Below are positions 8,238 through 16,516 of a stretch of DNA of 32,930 nucleotides, piece after piece (position 1 is the stretch's first letter; each line of letters opens with the position of its first letter). The position numbers and the translations under genes are program-made. The notes under the pieces are model-generated. The model made no database searches. It was not told the origin of the DNA and was given only the letters and a program-made list of their open reading frames with translations. This stretch comes from Verrucomicrobiota bacterium (GTDB lineage Bacteria > Pseudomonadota > Gammaproteobacteria > Nevskiales > Nevskiaceae): assembly GCA_903970595.1 (NCBI GenBank), contig CAJCJI010000292.1, positions 1 to 32,930 of the forward strand, in the 5' to 3' direction.

Positions 8238-8568
8238 GAAAATCGTCCATGTGGTACGGCACTTCACTGCAAGGTTCGGGCCGGACAGCCTGGCCGCTTG
8301 CGTCGTCCCTGTCGGCAAGGTCCGCAGACTATACCGCGCCGGGTAGTGGCGACCGTGAAGCGGCGATGAAAGTTCCATGAATAGCGCCGGCGGAATGGTG
8401 GCGCTTGCAACAGCTTGTATCACCCGCGTGACAGATCCCGCATTCATCCGTTTGCGTGAGATGCGCCGGGCGCGCTTGCAGCAACATGATGCGGGGGAGC
8501 TTGCCGGCCAGGCGCCGCCTTCCGGGCCGAACCGATGGGCGGTCCTAAAAGACCTAAGGAGGAGCGTG
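8238..8568. other. 331-base divergent intergenic region
   Basis: This holds the upstream regions of both the WS/DGAT gene and the flavoprotein gene. I see no credible small gene. On the minus strand TATAGT at 8333-8328 is a possible -10 for WS/DGAT, without a good -35. On the plus strand GTGACA at 8428-8433 resembles a -35 but lacks a good -10; it is also one arm of an inverted repeat. AAGGAGGAG ends just before the flavoprotein ATG and is a strong ribosome site. Confidence 0.5.
8418..8433. promoter_or_regulatory. imperfect inverted repeat, possible operator
   Basis: TATCAC-CCGC-GTGACA is a 6-bp inverted repeat with one mismatch, about 135 bases before the flavoprotein ATG and inside the divergent region. 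It could be a repressor site, but one imperfect copy is weak evidence. Confidence 0.25.
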
Positions 8569-10239
8569 ATGGAGACCAGGGCGTGGGATGTAGCCACCGA
8601 TGTGCTGGTGGTGGGATCGGGGGCCGGCGGCCAGACTGCCGCGATCGCGGCGGCCGAAAGGGGCGCGCAGGTGGTGGTGATCGAAAAGAGCAGCCTCTAC
8701 GGCGGCACTTCGGCCATGTCCGGCGGCGCCATCTGGATCCCGGTCAGCAGCCAGGCCCGCGCCGCCGGGGCGCAGGATTCGCCGGAGGAGGCCTTCCAGT
8801 ACATCCGCGCGCTGGCCGCGCCGAATGTGCCGGACAGCCTGATCCGCGCCTACGTGGAGCAGGCGCCGGCGATGCTGGACTGGGTCGAGGCCCACACCGA
8901 GGTGCGCTTCTTCAGCGTGCCGTATACCGACTACCACGCCGAACTGCCGGGCGGAAAGCCCGGCTGGCGCACCCATATGCCGCTGGAGATCGATGGCCGG
9001 AAACTCGGCGCCGACGTGCAGATCCTGCGCCCGGCATCGAAAGCGGCCAGCCTGTTCGGCGACATCAACTGGACCCTGATGGAAGCCCACATCCTGCTCA
9101 ACCGCCCGGCCGGGTGGTTCGGCGTGCTGCTCAAGATTCTGTGGCGTTATTACGGCGACGTGATCCAGCGCCTGCGCTCGCCGCGCGACCGCTTCCTGAC
9201 CCTGGGCAATGCCCTGGTCGGGCGCCTGCGCCTGTCCCTGAACAGCCGCGGCGTGCCGATCTGGCTCGAAACTCGGCTGGTGTCCCTGGTGACGGACCAG
9301 GGCAGGGTGGTCGGCGCGGTGGTGGAGCGCGGTGGCGCGACGCAGCGCATCCAGGCACGCAAGGCGGTGGTGCTCGCGGCCGGCGGTTTCGAGCGCAATG
9401 CGCAGATGCGCCAGCAGTTTCTGCCGGGCAGCGCGGACCCCGGCAACACCGGCGCGCATCCCTACAACACCGGCGATGCCATCCGCATCGGCCAGGAAGC
9501 GGGCGCGGCGGTGCGCAATCTGGGCTCGGCCTGGTGGGCGCCGGTGTTCAAGGTGCCGGGCGAGGAGTCGGCGCGGCTGTGCACCTACGAGCGGGCGCTG
9601 CCGGGCTGCATCATCGTCAACCGCAAGGGGCAGCGCTTCCACAACGAGGCCGCGTCCTATCACATCTCGGCGCAGGAGATGATCAAGGCCGACAGCGCCA
9701 GCGCCTGGGCGGTGTTCGATGCGCGTTACCGCGGCAAGTACCCGATGGGGCCGGTGATCCCCATGTTCCCCGACTGGATCCTGCCGCCGGCGGTGCGCTC
9801 GATCCTGCTCAAGGCCGCCAGCTGGGAAGAACTGGCGCACAAGATGAGTGTGCCTGCTGACACCCTGAAGGACACCATCGAACGCTTCAACGCGGGCGCG
9901 GCGCAGGGCAAGGACCCGCAATTCGGCCGCGGCGACGCCGCCTATGACCGCTACTACGGCGACCCCAAGGTCCAGCCCAATCCCAACCTGGCTCCGCTGC
10001 TGCAGGCGCCGTACTATGCCTTCCCCATCTACTCCGGAGACATCGGCACCAATGGCGGCCTGGTGATCGACGAGCAGGCGCGCGTGCTCGATAGCGGCGG
10101 CCAGCCCATCGCCGGGCTGTATGCCACCGGCAACTGCACGGCATCGGTGATGGGCGGGGCCTATCCGGGGGCGGGCTCCACCCTCGGACCGGCGATGACC
10201 TTCGGCTGGCTGGCCGGGCGGCATGCCGCGGGGCTTTGA
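8569..10239 (+). CDS. FAD-dependent 3-ketosteroid dehydrogenase-like flavoprotein
   Basis: 556 residues. The ATG at 8569 is fixed by AAGGAGGAG just upstream; the longer open frame starting at 8377 is not needed. GSGAGG at 16-21 begins the FAD Rossmann fold, followed by VVVIEK and YGGTSAMSGGAIW. The C-terminus has APYYAFPIYSGDIGTNGG, and a later YPGAGSTLGPAMTFGW. These are the active-site and FAD-closing motifs of the KstD / Delta4-5alpha-dehydrogenase branch of the fumarate reductase-like flavoproteins. Members introduce a double bond into ring A of 3-ketosteroids. Other FAD enzymes of the branch act on different enones, so the substrate is inferred. It is divergent from WS/DGAT. Confidence 0.78.
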   Translation: METRAWDVATDVLVVGSGAGGQTAAIAAAERGAQVVVIEKSSLYGGTSAMSGGAIWIPVSSQARAAGAQDSPEEAFQYIRALAAPNVPDSLIRAYVEQAPAMLDWVEAHTEVRFFSVPYTDYHAELPGGKPGWRTHMPLEIDGRKLGADVQILRPASKAASLFGDINWTLMEAHILLNRPAGWFGVLLKILWRYYGDVIQRLRSPRDRFLTLGNALVGRLRLSLNSRGVPIWLETRLVSLVTDQGRVVGAVVERGGATQRIQARKAVVLAAGGFERNAQMRQQFLPGSADPGNTGAHPYNTGDAIRIGQEAGAAVRNLGSAWWAPVFKVPGEESARLCTYERALPGCIIVNRKGQRFHNEAASYHISAQEMIKADSASAWAVFDARYRGKYPMGPVIPMFPDWILPPAVRSILLKAASWEELAHKMSVPADTLKDTIERFNAGAAQGKDPQFGRGDAAYDRYYGDPKVQPNPNLAPLLQAPYYAFPIYSGDIGTNGGLVIDEQARVLDSGGQPIAGLYATGNCTASVMGGAYPGAGSTLGPAMTFGWLAGRHAAGL

Positions 10240-10259
10240 CCTCCGGCCGCGCCCCGCGG
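10226..10259 (+). terminator. 9-bp inverted repeat across the flavoprotein stop codon, possible transcript end
   Basis: CCGCGGGGC at 10226-10234 pairs perfectly with GCCCCGCGG at 10251-10259 across a 16-base loop that contains the TGA. There is no T-run after it. It could terminate or protect the mRNA end. Confidence 0.3.
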
Positions 10260-10417
10260 TCGATGCCGGCCTTTACCCAGCTTTACCCGTCAGTGTGCCC
10301 GATTGGCGCCGGCGGCGGCTATGCGCAATGATTCGTTCTGGCTGATCCTGCAAACTTTGTAATAACTGTGCGGCAGCGTTTGCCGCCCATCGCGATGGAA
10401 ACCCCTGGAGTGAAAGT

Positions 10418-10891
10418 ATGTGGCGCACGGTGATGGCGATGGCACTCGCTGGCGGCTTGCTGGCGTGTGTCGGCGAGCCCGAGGTCCAGCGCGTGGATCT
10501 CACCGCCGATTCGGAAAAAGCGGTGTTGGCGGCCCTGACCAAGGTCAAGGCCAGCGAGGCGCAAAGGATCGCCGTGCTCAATGCTTACGACAGCCGCAAT
10601 GGCGAACTGGTCAAGCTGAACCGCAGTTCGAAGCAGATCATCGATCAGTGGTACACGCTGAAGCGTACAGCGCCGGACTACCTGCAGCAGGTCGACGCCC
10701 TGGCGGTGAAATGGGCGCAGGTGAACGCGGACGAGATGAGGGCGCGCGGGGCCTATGAACACGAGCTTGCCGCCAACCTGAGCCCAGGGCAGTGGAGCGG
10801 CTGGCTGGACTTCATGGCCAACCTGGCCGCCGCGCGACGGCGCGCCGAGCTTTACCGCCAGGACGGCATCGCCGGGCCGCGAGGTCCCTAG
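10418..10891 (+). CDS. small helical lipoprotein, function unknown
   Basis: 157 residues. The signal ends in GLLAC, giving a lipobox with Cys17; the residue at +2 is Val, so outer-membrane sorting is likely. The mature part looks almost wholly alpha-helical, with charged heptad-like stretches (SEKAVLAALTKVKASEAQRI, and ARRRAELYRQDG near the end). I do not recognise a family. A GAGTGA about seven bases before the ATG is an acceptable ribosome site. In the leader, TGTAAT at 10358-10363 is a possible -10, and a 6-bp hairpin (GCGGCA/TGCCGC, 10370-10386) follows. The next gene, a SulP transporter, starts 72 bases downstream and may or may not be co-transcribed. Confidence 0.7.
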   Translation: MWRTVMAMALAGGLLACVGEPEVQRVDLTADSEKAVLAALTKVKASEAQRIAVLNAYDSRNGELVKLNRSSKQIIDQWYTLKRTAPDYLQQVDALAVKWAQVNADEMRARGAYEHELAANLSPGQWSGWLDFMANLAAARRRAELYRQDGIAGPRGP

Positions 10892-10963
10892 CGGTTCGCC
10901 CGCGCTGCATGTCCCCTTGGCGACGGTGCTATTGTGCGCGTTTAACCAGCCGAGGTTCGCAAA

Positions 10964-12625
10964 GTGATCGCGGTGGTCGAAGCGGCGCGAGCCGGCTTGT
11001 TCCGGCGCGGCCAATGGCTGCGCAATATCGTCGCCGGAATCATCGTCGGAGTGGTGGCGCTGCCGCTTGCCATGGCATTCGCCATCGCCTCCGGGGTCAA
11101 GCCCGAACAGGGCATCTACACCGCCATCGTCGCCGGCCTGGCGGTATCCCTGCTCGGCGGCAGCCGCATCCAGATCGCCGGGCCGACCGGCGCTTTCATC
11201 GTCATCCTCGCCGGCGTCACCGCCGAGCATGGGGTCGACGGCCTGTTGCTGGCCACCTGCATGGCCGGATTCATCCTGGTGGGCTTGGGCGTGGCCAGGT
11301 TCGGCGGCGTCCTGCGCTTCATTCCCGCTCCGGTGATCGCCGGCTTCACGGCCGGAATCGGCGTCATCATCTGGGTCGGTCAATGGAAGGATTTTTTCGG
11401 CCTGCCGGCGCCGATGGGGGTGCATTTCCATCAGAAACTGCTGCATCTGCTGACGGCGCTTCCGGCCCTGCAACCGGCTACCACCTGCCTGGCGCTGCTC
11501 AGCCTCCTGGTGACGCTGTACGCTCCGCGCATTCCGGGTCTGAGCCGTGTCCCGGGCCCGCTGATCGCGATGGTGCTCGCGACCGCCATTCAATCCGCAT
11601 TCGGGTTTCCTGGCGTGGCCACCATTGCCAGCGCGTTCGGCGGCATCCCGCAGGGATTGCCGCAGCTGGGCCTGCCGCTGGTGACATTCGACCGGCTGTT
11701 GTCGCTGGTGCCTTCGGCCTTCACCATCGCCATGCTGGGCGCCATCGAGTCCCTGTTGTCGGCGGTCGTCGCGGACGGCATGGCGGGCACCCGTCATGAC
11801 CCGAATCAGGAACTGATCGGCCAGGGTATCGCCAACATTGTTTCGCCCCTGCTGGGCGGCTTTGCCGCCACCGGGGCGATCGCCCGCACCGCCACCAATT
11901 TCCGCAATGGCGGCAACAGCCCCCTGGCCGGTGTGGTGCACAGCCTGACGCTGCTGCTGATCCTGTTGCTGCTCGCTCCTCTGGCCGCGCAGATTCCGCT
12001 GTGCGCCCTGGCGGCCATCCTATTCGTGGTCGCCTGGAACATGAGCGATCTGAAGCACTTCCTGCGCATCGTGCGGACGGCGCCGCGCGCCGACGTGGCG
12101 ATCCTGTTGACCACTTTTCTGCTCACCGTGTTCACCGACCTAGTGGTCGCGGTCAACGTCGGCGTCATCCTGGCCATGTTGCAGTTTCTGCGTCGCATGG
12201 CCTCGTCGGTGGAGGTGCTGCGCGTGGACGAGCAGGCCATGCAGGAGGAACTGCGCGAAGCCGGCCTCGTGCGCCTGCCGCCGGGTACGCTGGTCTACTC
12301 CATCGAAGGACCCCTGTTTTTCGGAGCGGTCGAGAACCTGGAGCGCGTGCTCAAGCAGTCCGGCGCCGATCCGCGTTGTGTCGTGATCCGCCTGAGACGG
12401 GTGCCTTTCATGGACATTACCGGAATCCAGAGCCTGGAGGATGCGATCCACAGTTTCGAGCGGCGCGGTGTCCGTGTCCTGTTGTGTGAGGCCAGCCAAC
12501 GGGTGCTGGGCAAGCTGGTGCGCGCCGGCCTGGTCCGGAAGCACTTCGGCCCGCGGCGCTACTTCGGTCCGTTGGGCGCGGCGCTGCGTGCCTGTGACGA
12601 GCCTGCCGCTGCCATGCCGCCGTGA
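10964..12625 (+). CDS. SulP/SLC26-family anion transporter with STAS domain
   Basis: 553 residues, starting at a GTG. The transporter part (about 1-400) has the SulP signature near the N-terminus (VALPLAMAFAIASGVKPEQG) and a string of hydrophobic segments consistent with the family's usual 14-helix 7+7 inverted fold. Its core marks include GGSRIQIAGPTGAF and a later NFRNGGNSPLAGVVH. The C-terminal STAS domain (about 435-540) contains the loop D484-I-T486-G, the position that is phosphorylated in SpoIIAA-type STAS proteins. Members carry sulfate, bicarbonate or C4-dicarboxylates into the cell. No sulfate-assimilation or carbonic anhydrase gene is adjacent, so the substrate is open. The ribosome site is weak. 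Confidence 0.9.
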   Translation: MIAVVEAARAGLFRRGQWLRNIVAGIIVGVVALPLAMAFAIASGVKPEQGIYTAIVAGLAVSLLGGSRIQIAGPTGAFIVILAGVTAEHGVDGLLLATCMAGFILVGLGVARFGGVLRFIPAPVIAGFTAGIGVIIWVGQWKDFFGLPAPMGVHFHQKLLHLLTALPALQPATTCLALLSLLVTLYAPRIPGLSRVPGPLIAMVLATAIQSAFGFPGVATIASAFGGIPQGLPQLGLPLVTFDRLLSLVPSAFTIAMLGAIESLLSAVVADGMAGTRHDPNQELIGQGIANIVSPLLGGFAATGAIARTATNFRNGGNSPLAGVVHSLTLLLILLLLAPLAAQIPLCALAAILFVVAWNMSDLKHFLRIVRTAPRADVAILLTTFLLTVFTDLVVAVNVGVILAMLQFLRRMASSVEVLRVDEQAMQEELREAGLVRLPPGTLVYSIEGPLFFGAVENLERVLKQSGADPRCVVIRLRRVPFMDITGIQSLEDAIHSFERRGVRVLLCEASQRVLGKLVRAGLVRKHFGPRRYFGPLGAALRACDEPAAAMPP

Positions 12626-12651
12626 GCGGTTCCGGAATGCGCCGACCGGTC

Positions 12652-13518
12652 TCAGGCCTGCTGCCGCACCTTGCCGGGTGCAAAGCCCTGCACCCGCTTG
12701 AAGGCGCGGCGGAACGCCGCCTCGGTCCGGTAGCCGAGGCGTTCGGCGATACGCGCCACGCTCTGGTGTGGATCGCGTAGCAGGCGCAGCGCTTCGGCCA
12801 TGCGCCATTCCGTCAGGTATTGCATCGGCGCCACCCCGAGCACGGCCGAAAAGTGCTCGCAGAATGCCGTGCGCGACAGCAGCGCCACTTCGGCCAGCTG
12901 GGCGATGCTCCAATCGCGGCCCGGATCCTCGTGCATCGCCGCCAGCGTCCGCGACAGGCGCGGGTCGTCGAGCGCCGCCAGCAGTCCCCGCCGCGGCGGG
13001 TCCTTGACCAGGTGATCGCGGATCGCCAGCACCAGCAGCGAATCGGCCAGCTTGTTCAGCACCAGCTGGTTGCCGAACAGCGACTGGCGCGAATGCTCCG
13101 CCATCATCCGGCCGAGGGCGCGGAAGTGACCGGCATCCTCCGTTTCGCTGACCACGAAACAGTCGGGCAGGCTGTCCAGCACCGCGTTGCGCCTGCCGCT
13201 CTGCGAGGTGAATTCGCCGCACAGCATGGCGGTGTCGGCCGGCGCATCGCCGCCGCCGTGCATCACCTGGCACAGGGTGTGTGCGCTGCCGCGCGGAAAC
13301 ACGATCAGGTCGCCCACGCCCAGGCTGATCGGAGCGGGCAGGTAGCTCGCCTCGACCTGGCAGCGGCCGGCGCTGATCAGGTGGAAGATGCCGCGATTCA
13401 TCTGCGGCTCGCGTTCGATCCATTGGCCGCAGTAGGTGACGTCGTCGGTGATACGGGCGGAGATCTGGTAAGCACCCAGGATCGAGGCGAATACTTTTTC
13501 CGCCGACGGTTCGAGCAT
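12652..13518 (-). CDS. AraC-family regulator with cupin_6 sensor domain
   Basis: 288 residues. The N-terminal part (about 5-175) matches the cupin-type sensor seen in this AraC subgroup: GIFHLISAGRCQV, then LGVGDLIVFPRGSAHTLC, then TAMLCGEF. The C-terminal 100 residues are the AraC DNA-binding domain, ending with SVARIAERLGYRTEAAFRRA and GFAPGKVR. It is convergent with the SulP gene, 26 bases apart, and divergent from the small secreted protein gene. Two copies of the palindrome GCATGC, at 13515-13520 (overlapping its ATG) and 13530-13535, could be an autoregulatory site. Its target is unknown. Confidence 0.88.
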   Translation of the reverse strand: MLEPSAEKVFASILGAYQISARITDDVTYCGQWIEREPQMNRGIFHLISAGRCQVEASYLPAPISLGVGDLIVFPRGSAHTLCQVMHGGGDAPADTAMLCGEFTSQSGRRNAVLDSLPDCFVVSETEDAGHFRALGRMMAEHSRQSLFGNQLVLNKLADSLLVLAIRDHLVKDPPRRGLLAALDDPRLSRTLAAMHEDPGRDWSIAQLAEVALLSRTAFCEHFSAVLGVAPMQYLTEWRMAEALRLLRDPHQSVARIAERLGYRTEAAFRRAFKRVQGFAPGKVRQQA

Positions 13519-13730
13519 GCCCTAATCTAGCATGCGTCTGTTGCCGGTCCGTAGACCGCGCCGGGCCGGGGGCGGTGGACTGCGCGGGCAGGCGATCTGC
13601 TACCATTTAGCGCCAGCGGCGGATTGGCCCGACTCGATTCGGGCGGGCCGAAGGCCGCAAGTGTTGCAGACGACGAGCCCTGACCGAGCAAGGGCCGTCC
13701 GGGGTTCTCAGGGGCGATCAGGAGATTGCG

Positions 13731-14105
13731 ATGAACGTGAATTTCAGCTTGGCCGGATGCGCCGCGATCGCGGCGGTCGGCATTTTCGCCGCAGGCGCAG
13801 CCGCAGCGGATGGCAGGATCAAGATCTGCAGGATTGCGCTCCCCGGTGCGGACAAGGAAACCCAGTACATTCCCGCGGACGGCACCTATGGCGGCGCCTG
13901 CGATGCGAACGGGGACAATTGCCGCAAGATCGTGGTGGCGGTCACCGCCGGCACCCACCTGAAGGCCGGTCAATCCTGCGTCGAGTTGAATGCGGTGCTC
14001 GTGCAATCCGACGGCCAGCCCCTGGTGGCCGGCCAGAAACTGATTCCGAATTGGGACACGGGGACCTTCGAGTCCAACACGGTCGTCACCAAGTCCTTCA
14101 ACTAG
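13731..14105 (+). CDS. small secreted protein with four cysteines, unknown
   Basis: 124 residues. A clear signal peptide (AAVGIFAAGAAAA, cleavage near residue 26) is followed by a mature domain of about 98 residues with Cys33, Cys57, Cys64 and Cys83, suggesting two disulfides. I do not recognise a family. CAGGAGATTGCG before the ATG is a good ribosome site. The 212-base region upstream, shared with the divergent AraC regulator, contains no other gene. Location is likely periplasmic. Confidence 0.75.
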   Translation: MNVNFSLAGCAAIAAVGIFAAGAAAADGRIKICRIALPGADKETQYIPADGTYGGACDANGDNCRKIVVAVTAGTHLKAGQSCVELNAVLVQSDGQPLVAGQKLIPNWDTGTFESNTVVTKSFN

Positions 14106-14132
14106 CCTTCCTCAATCAGCCGAAGGGCAAAC

Positions 14133-14155
14133 CGGCCCGGAGCAGGTCCGGGCCG
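14133..14155. terminator. probable bidirectional hairpin between convergent genes
   Basis: CGGCCCGGA and TCCGGGCCG form a perfect 9-bp stem with a GCAGG loop. It lies in the 68-base gap between two convergent genes. It is followed only by GGTTT on the minus strand and by no T-run on the plus strand, so termination in both directions is plausible but not proven. Confidence 0.55.
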
Positions 14156-14173
14156 TCGCTCGGCTGCTGCGGG

Positions 14174-14920
14174 CTACGGGTTGGCGACGCAGGCCCCGGC
14201 GGCGTAAACGTCGATGTTGGTGAGCACATTGGCCACGCCGGACACGTCCAGCCGCACCGCGTTGAACGGGCCGGTGCTGGTCACCGTCGCCACGGTTTCG
14301 CCGGTGTTGGCCAGCAGGCTGAGCAGATCCAGCGCCACGGGCCGCGTGCTGCCGGCAGAACTGACGTCGGTGGAACTGGTACTGGTGATATCCACCGAGG
14401 TCACCGTCACCGGCTGCAGCACCGCCAGGTTCAGCAGATCCGCCCCGGGCACGGAGACGATGAATCCCACCAGGTCGCCGGCGGGATAGGTGGTGCTCGT
14501 ATCCTCCACCGTGATCGAGGCATCGCCGTTGAGCAGCCCCACCGGAATGGAGATCGTCGCCGGATCGCTGGTGGCGGGATCGACCACATTCTGCGTATTC
14601 GCCACCGAGCAGCCCAGGCACAGGCCGGATTGCGCCATCGAGGCGACAAAGGTGGTGTCGCTGGAGGTGGCGTTGACGAAGGGCTTGAACGTCGTCCCGG
14701 CGGGGCAGGCGACGATGGTCTGGCAGCCATTGGTGCCCGGCTTGCAGTTGCCGCTGCCGCTGCTACCGCTGCTGCCACTGCTACCGCTGCCGCCGCTGCT
14801 GCTGACGACGGTGTTGCTGCCGGGGCTGCTGTCGGCACAGCCCGCAAGGAACAGGGCCGCGCAGGCCAGGAAGGCGTAGCGCGGTAGCGCGGATCGGCTG
14901 AGGGAATGCTGGAGGTTCAT
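14174..14920 (-). CDS. lipoprotein with Gly/Ser linker and unrecognised C-terminal domain
   Basis: 248 residues. The signal ends in LAGC, giving Cys28. Residues 40-57 are a Ser/Gly linker. The mature domain begins with a cysteine-rich part (Cys59, Cys66 and Cys72, then CLGC) and continues as a likely beta-sandwich. The ending FNAVRLDVSGVANVLTNIDV, followed by Tyr, resembles C-terminal parts of some surface proteins, but I cannot name a family. AAGGA nine bases before the ATG supports the start. The gene follows the OmpA-family gene by 28 bases on the same strand, so the two probably form an operon of outer-membrane components. Confidence 0.72.
   Translation of the reverse strand: MNLQHSLSRSALPRYAFLACAALFLAGCADSSPGSNTVVSSSGGSGSSGSSGSSGSGNCKPGTNGCQTIVACPAGTTFKPFVNATSSDTTFVASMAQSGLCLGCSVANTQNVVDPATSDPATISIPVGLLNGDASITVEDTSTTYPAGDLVGFIVSVPGADLLNLAVLQPVTVTSVDITSTSSTDVSSAGSTRPVALDLLSLLANTGETVATVTSTGPFNAVRLDVSGVANVLTNIDVYAAGACVANP
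14750..14803 (-). repeat. Ser/Gly-coding low-complexity tract
   Basis: This encodes residues 40-57 of the lipoprotein, including (GSS)n units built from related AGC/AGT and GGC/GGT codons. It serves as a flexible linker between the lipid anchor and the folded domain. Such tracts can change length by slippage. Confidence 0.7.
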
Positions 14921-14948
14921 ATGCGGTTTTCCTTGAGCGGTCGTACGG

Positions 14949-16241
14949 CTACTTGCCCACCACCGTGAATTCGACGCGGCGGTTCAATTCCCGATCGTCC
15001 GAAGTCTTCTCGGGATTGATCAGCAGCCTGGTTTTGCCGTAGCCGACCGCGGTGATCTGCTCGGGGTGGGCGCCCTGGCCGATCAGGTACTCGCGCACGG
15101 CGTCGGCGCGGCGCTGCGACAGCCCCTGGTTGTAGGCCGTGCCGCCGATGCTGTCGGTATGTCCCGCGATCTCGACGTGCAGGGACGGCTGGCCGCTGAA
15201 CGCCGGCACCAGGCCATCCAGCACCGCCTTCGCGTTTGGCGTCAGCCGGGTCTTGTTGAACTCGAACGTCACGCCGCGCAGCACGATGGTCTGTCCGGGG
15301 ATGATGCAGCCGTCGGAATCCACCTTGAATCCATGCGGAGTGCCCGGGCACTTGTCGTGCTCGTCGTCGACGCCGTCGCCGTCGGAGTCGATCCAGGGGC
15401 GCGGCACCGACACCGGCTGCACGATCTGCACCGGCCGGGACTCCAGCTGCACCGAGCGCACCACCTGTCCGAGCGGAATCTCGACGCCGGCCGAAGCGCG
15501 GTAGTCGGTCACGCCGATGCCGGGTCCGGAGCGGAACTCGTTGTTGAAGTCGTGAACGATGCGGCCCTCGGCCCGGAACTTGATACCGTAGAAGAAGGGC
15601 TTGGTGACCAGGCCCAGTCCCGCATCGACGTCGAAAGTGCCCTTCTTGCCGCTCGCCGGCTGGACATCCTCGTAGTCGCCGCCGATGCCGGCAAGAACGA
15701 ATGGGGTGATGGCGGACTGGGTGCGGCTGGTGAATGCGTAGGCCAGATCGACCGTGCCGCCGTACTGGTAGAAGTCCGTGCCCTTGTTCTCGCCGGTATC
15801 GAAGATCGATATCGCCGGGTTCACTTCAAGCGACAAGTGCTCGTTGAAAAGATGTCCGTAAATCAGCGAAAAGCCGCCGCCGTGGCGCGTGGTGTCGCGC
15901 CGGCTGTCCGGGATCACGTAGCTGGCCAGGAAGCCGACATATTCATGTTCGCCGTGATAGACGTTGGCCTCCGGTTCGTCGCCGGGAAGCGGCGCCACCG
16001 GCGGCGCGGCTTCCTCTGCGGCGCCCTCCGCGGGCGCCGGCAAGGGCGGCAGCGATTGCGGCGTATCGGCGGCCGGCGGCAGCGGCTGCTGCGTATCGGT
16101 GGTCGGCGGAACGTACGTGGTGGTGGGCGCGCCCGCGTTATCGGCCGGCGGGGTGCCCAAGGGGACGGGAACAGCAGGCGCATCCTGAGCGGCGGCGACG
16201 CCGGCAATCAGCACGGTACAAGCCACAAGCATCCTGAGCAT
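14949..16241 (-). CDS. OmpA-family outer-membrane protein (beta-barrel, TSP3 repeat, OmpA C-terminal domain)
   Basis: 430 residues. A signal peptide (cleavage near AAAQ, residue 19) is followed by a Pro/Ala-rich stretch to about 90. A barrel-like domain spans about 95-258 with alternating hydrophobic strands. A thrombospondin type-3 calcium motif follows (DSDGDGVDDEHDKCPG, 285-300, and DSDGC at 308). The OmpA peptidoglycan-binding domain covers about 320-428. In it Asp363 (HTDSIGG) and Arg378 keep the 15-residue spacing of the diaminopimelate-binding pair. It should span the outer membrane and hold the cell wall. AGGGAG eight bases before the ATG sets the start. The downstream lipoprotein is likely co-transcribed. 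Confidence 0.9.
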   Translation of the reverse strand: MLRMLVACTVLIAGVAAAQDAPAVPVPLGTPPADNAGAPTTTYVPPTTDTQQPLPPAADTPQSLPPLPAPAEGAAEEAAPPVAPLPGDEPEANVYHGEHEYVGFLASYVIPDSRRDTTRHGGGFSLIYGHLFNEHLSLEVNPAISIFDTGENKGTDFYQYGGTVDLAYAFTSRTQSAITPFVLAGIGGDYEDVQPASGKKGTFDVDAGLGLVTKPFFYGIKFRAEGRIVHDFNNEFRSGPGIGVTDYRASAGVEIPLGQVVRSVQLESRPVQIVQPVSVPRPWIDSDGDGVDDEHDKCPGTPHGFKVDSDGCIIPGQTIVLRGVTFEFNKTRLTPNAKAVLDGLVPAFSGQPSLHVEIAGHTDSIGGTAYNQGLSQRRADAVREYLIGQGAHPEQITAVGYGKTRLLINPEKTSDDRELNRRVEFTVVGK

Positions 16242-16360
16242 TGTTGCTGCTCCCTGAGGTCTTTATATGTCGGGTGACTGAGCCCGCGCCAACACGAGGC
16301 GTCTGGTTCCCGCCCATCCGTTACCGCCGGAAGCCGGGACCCCAAGTCGAAAGAAGCGTT

Positions 16361-16386
16361 GCGGACCGACACTCCCGTCAGTCCGC
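16361..16386 (-). other. hairpin in the region upstream of the OmpA-family gene
   Basis: GCGGAC and GTCCGC (6 bp), one C-A mismatch, then GAC/GTC around a 6-base loop. It lies about 120-145 bases before the ATG, where it could be part of an untranslated leader. No riboswitch class that I know fits. Confidence 0.35.
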
Positions 16387-16457
16387 GCGCCCCCATCGCT
16401 GGGCTTTGGGGTGCATTGTACAGCCGAATTCGCCTCTACGGGAATTTAGCAAACGAT

Positions 16458-16477
16458 ATGCCACTAAATGCCACTAA
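16458..16477. repeat. perfect tandem 10-mer ATGCCACTAA x2
   Basis: Two identical, directly adjacent copies of ATGCCACTAA (TTAGTGGCAT on the other strand) lie in the 275-base gap between the OmpA-family and DUF2058 genes, in an AT-richer patch. The 10-base period places both on one face of the helix. It may be a regulator site or a chance duplication. Confidence 0.6.
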
Positions 16478-16516
16478 GCTTGCTCCCGAGGGATTTATTT
16501 CTGTCGGCCGCGGTTT

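Noticed and set aside
8377-8568. N-terminal extension of the flavoprotein gene
   Set aside because: The AAGGAGGAG ribosome site and the family N-terminus both fix the start at 8569.
10319-11941. 540-codon minus-strand open frame opposite the lipoprotein and SulP genes
   Set aside because: It runs across two real genes and their gap, and its product is low-complexity without family marks.
13536-13730. Possible riboswitch before the small secreted protein gene
   Set aside because: GC-rich inverted repeats are present, but I could not fit a known riboswitch core, and the gene has no metabolic link.
14750-14803. Short repeats taken as a possible CRISPR-like array
   Set aside because: The repeats are 3-9 base Ser/Gly codon runs inside a coding region, without spacers.
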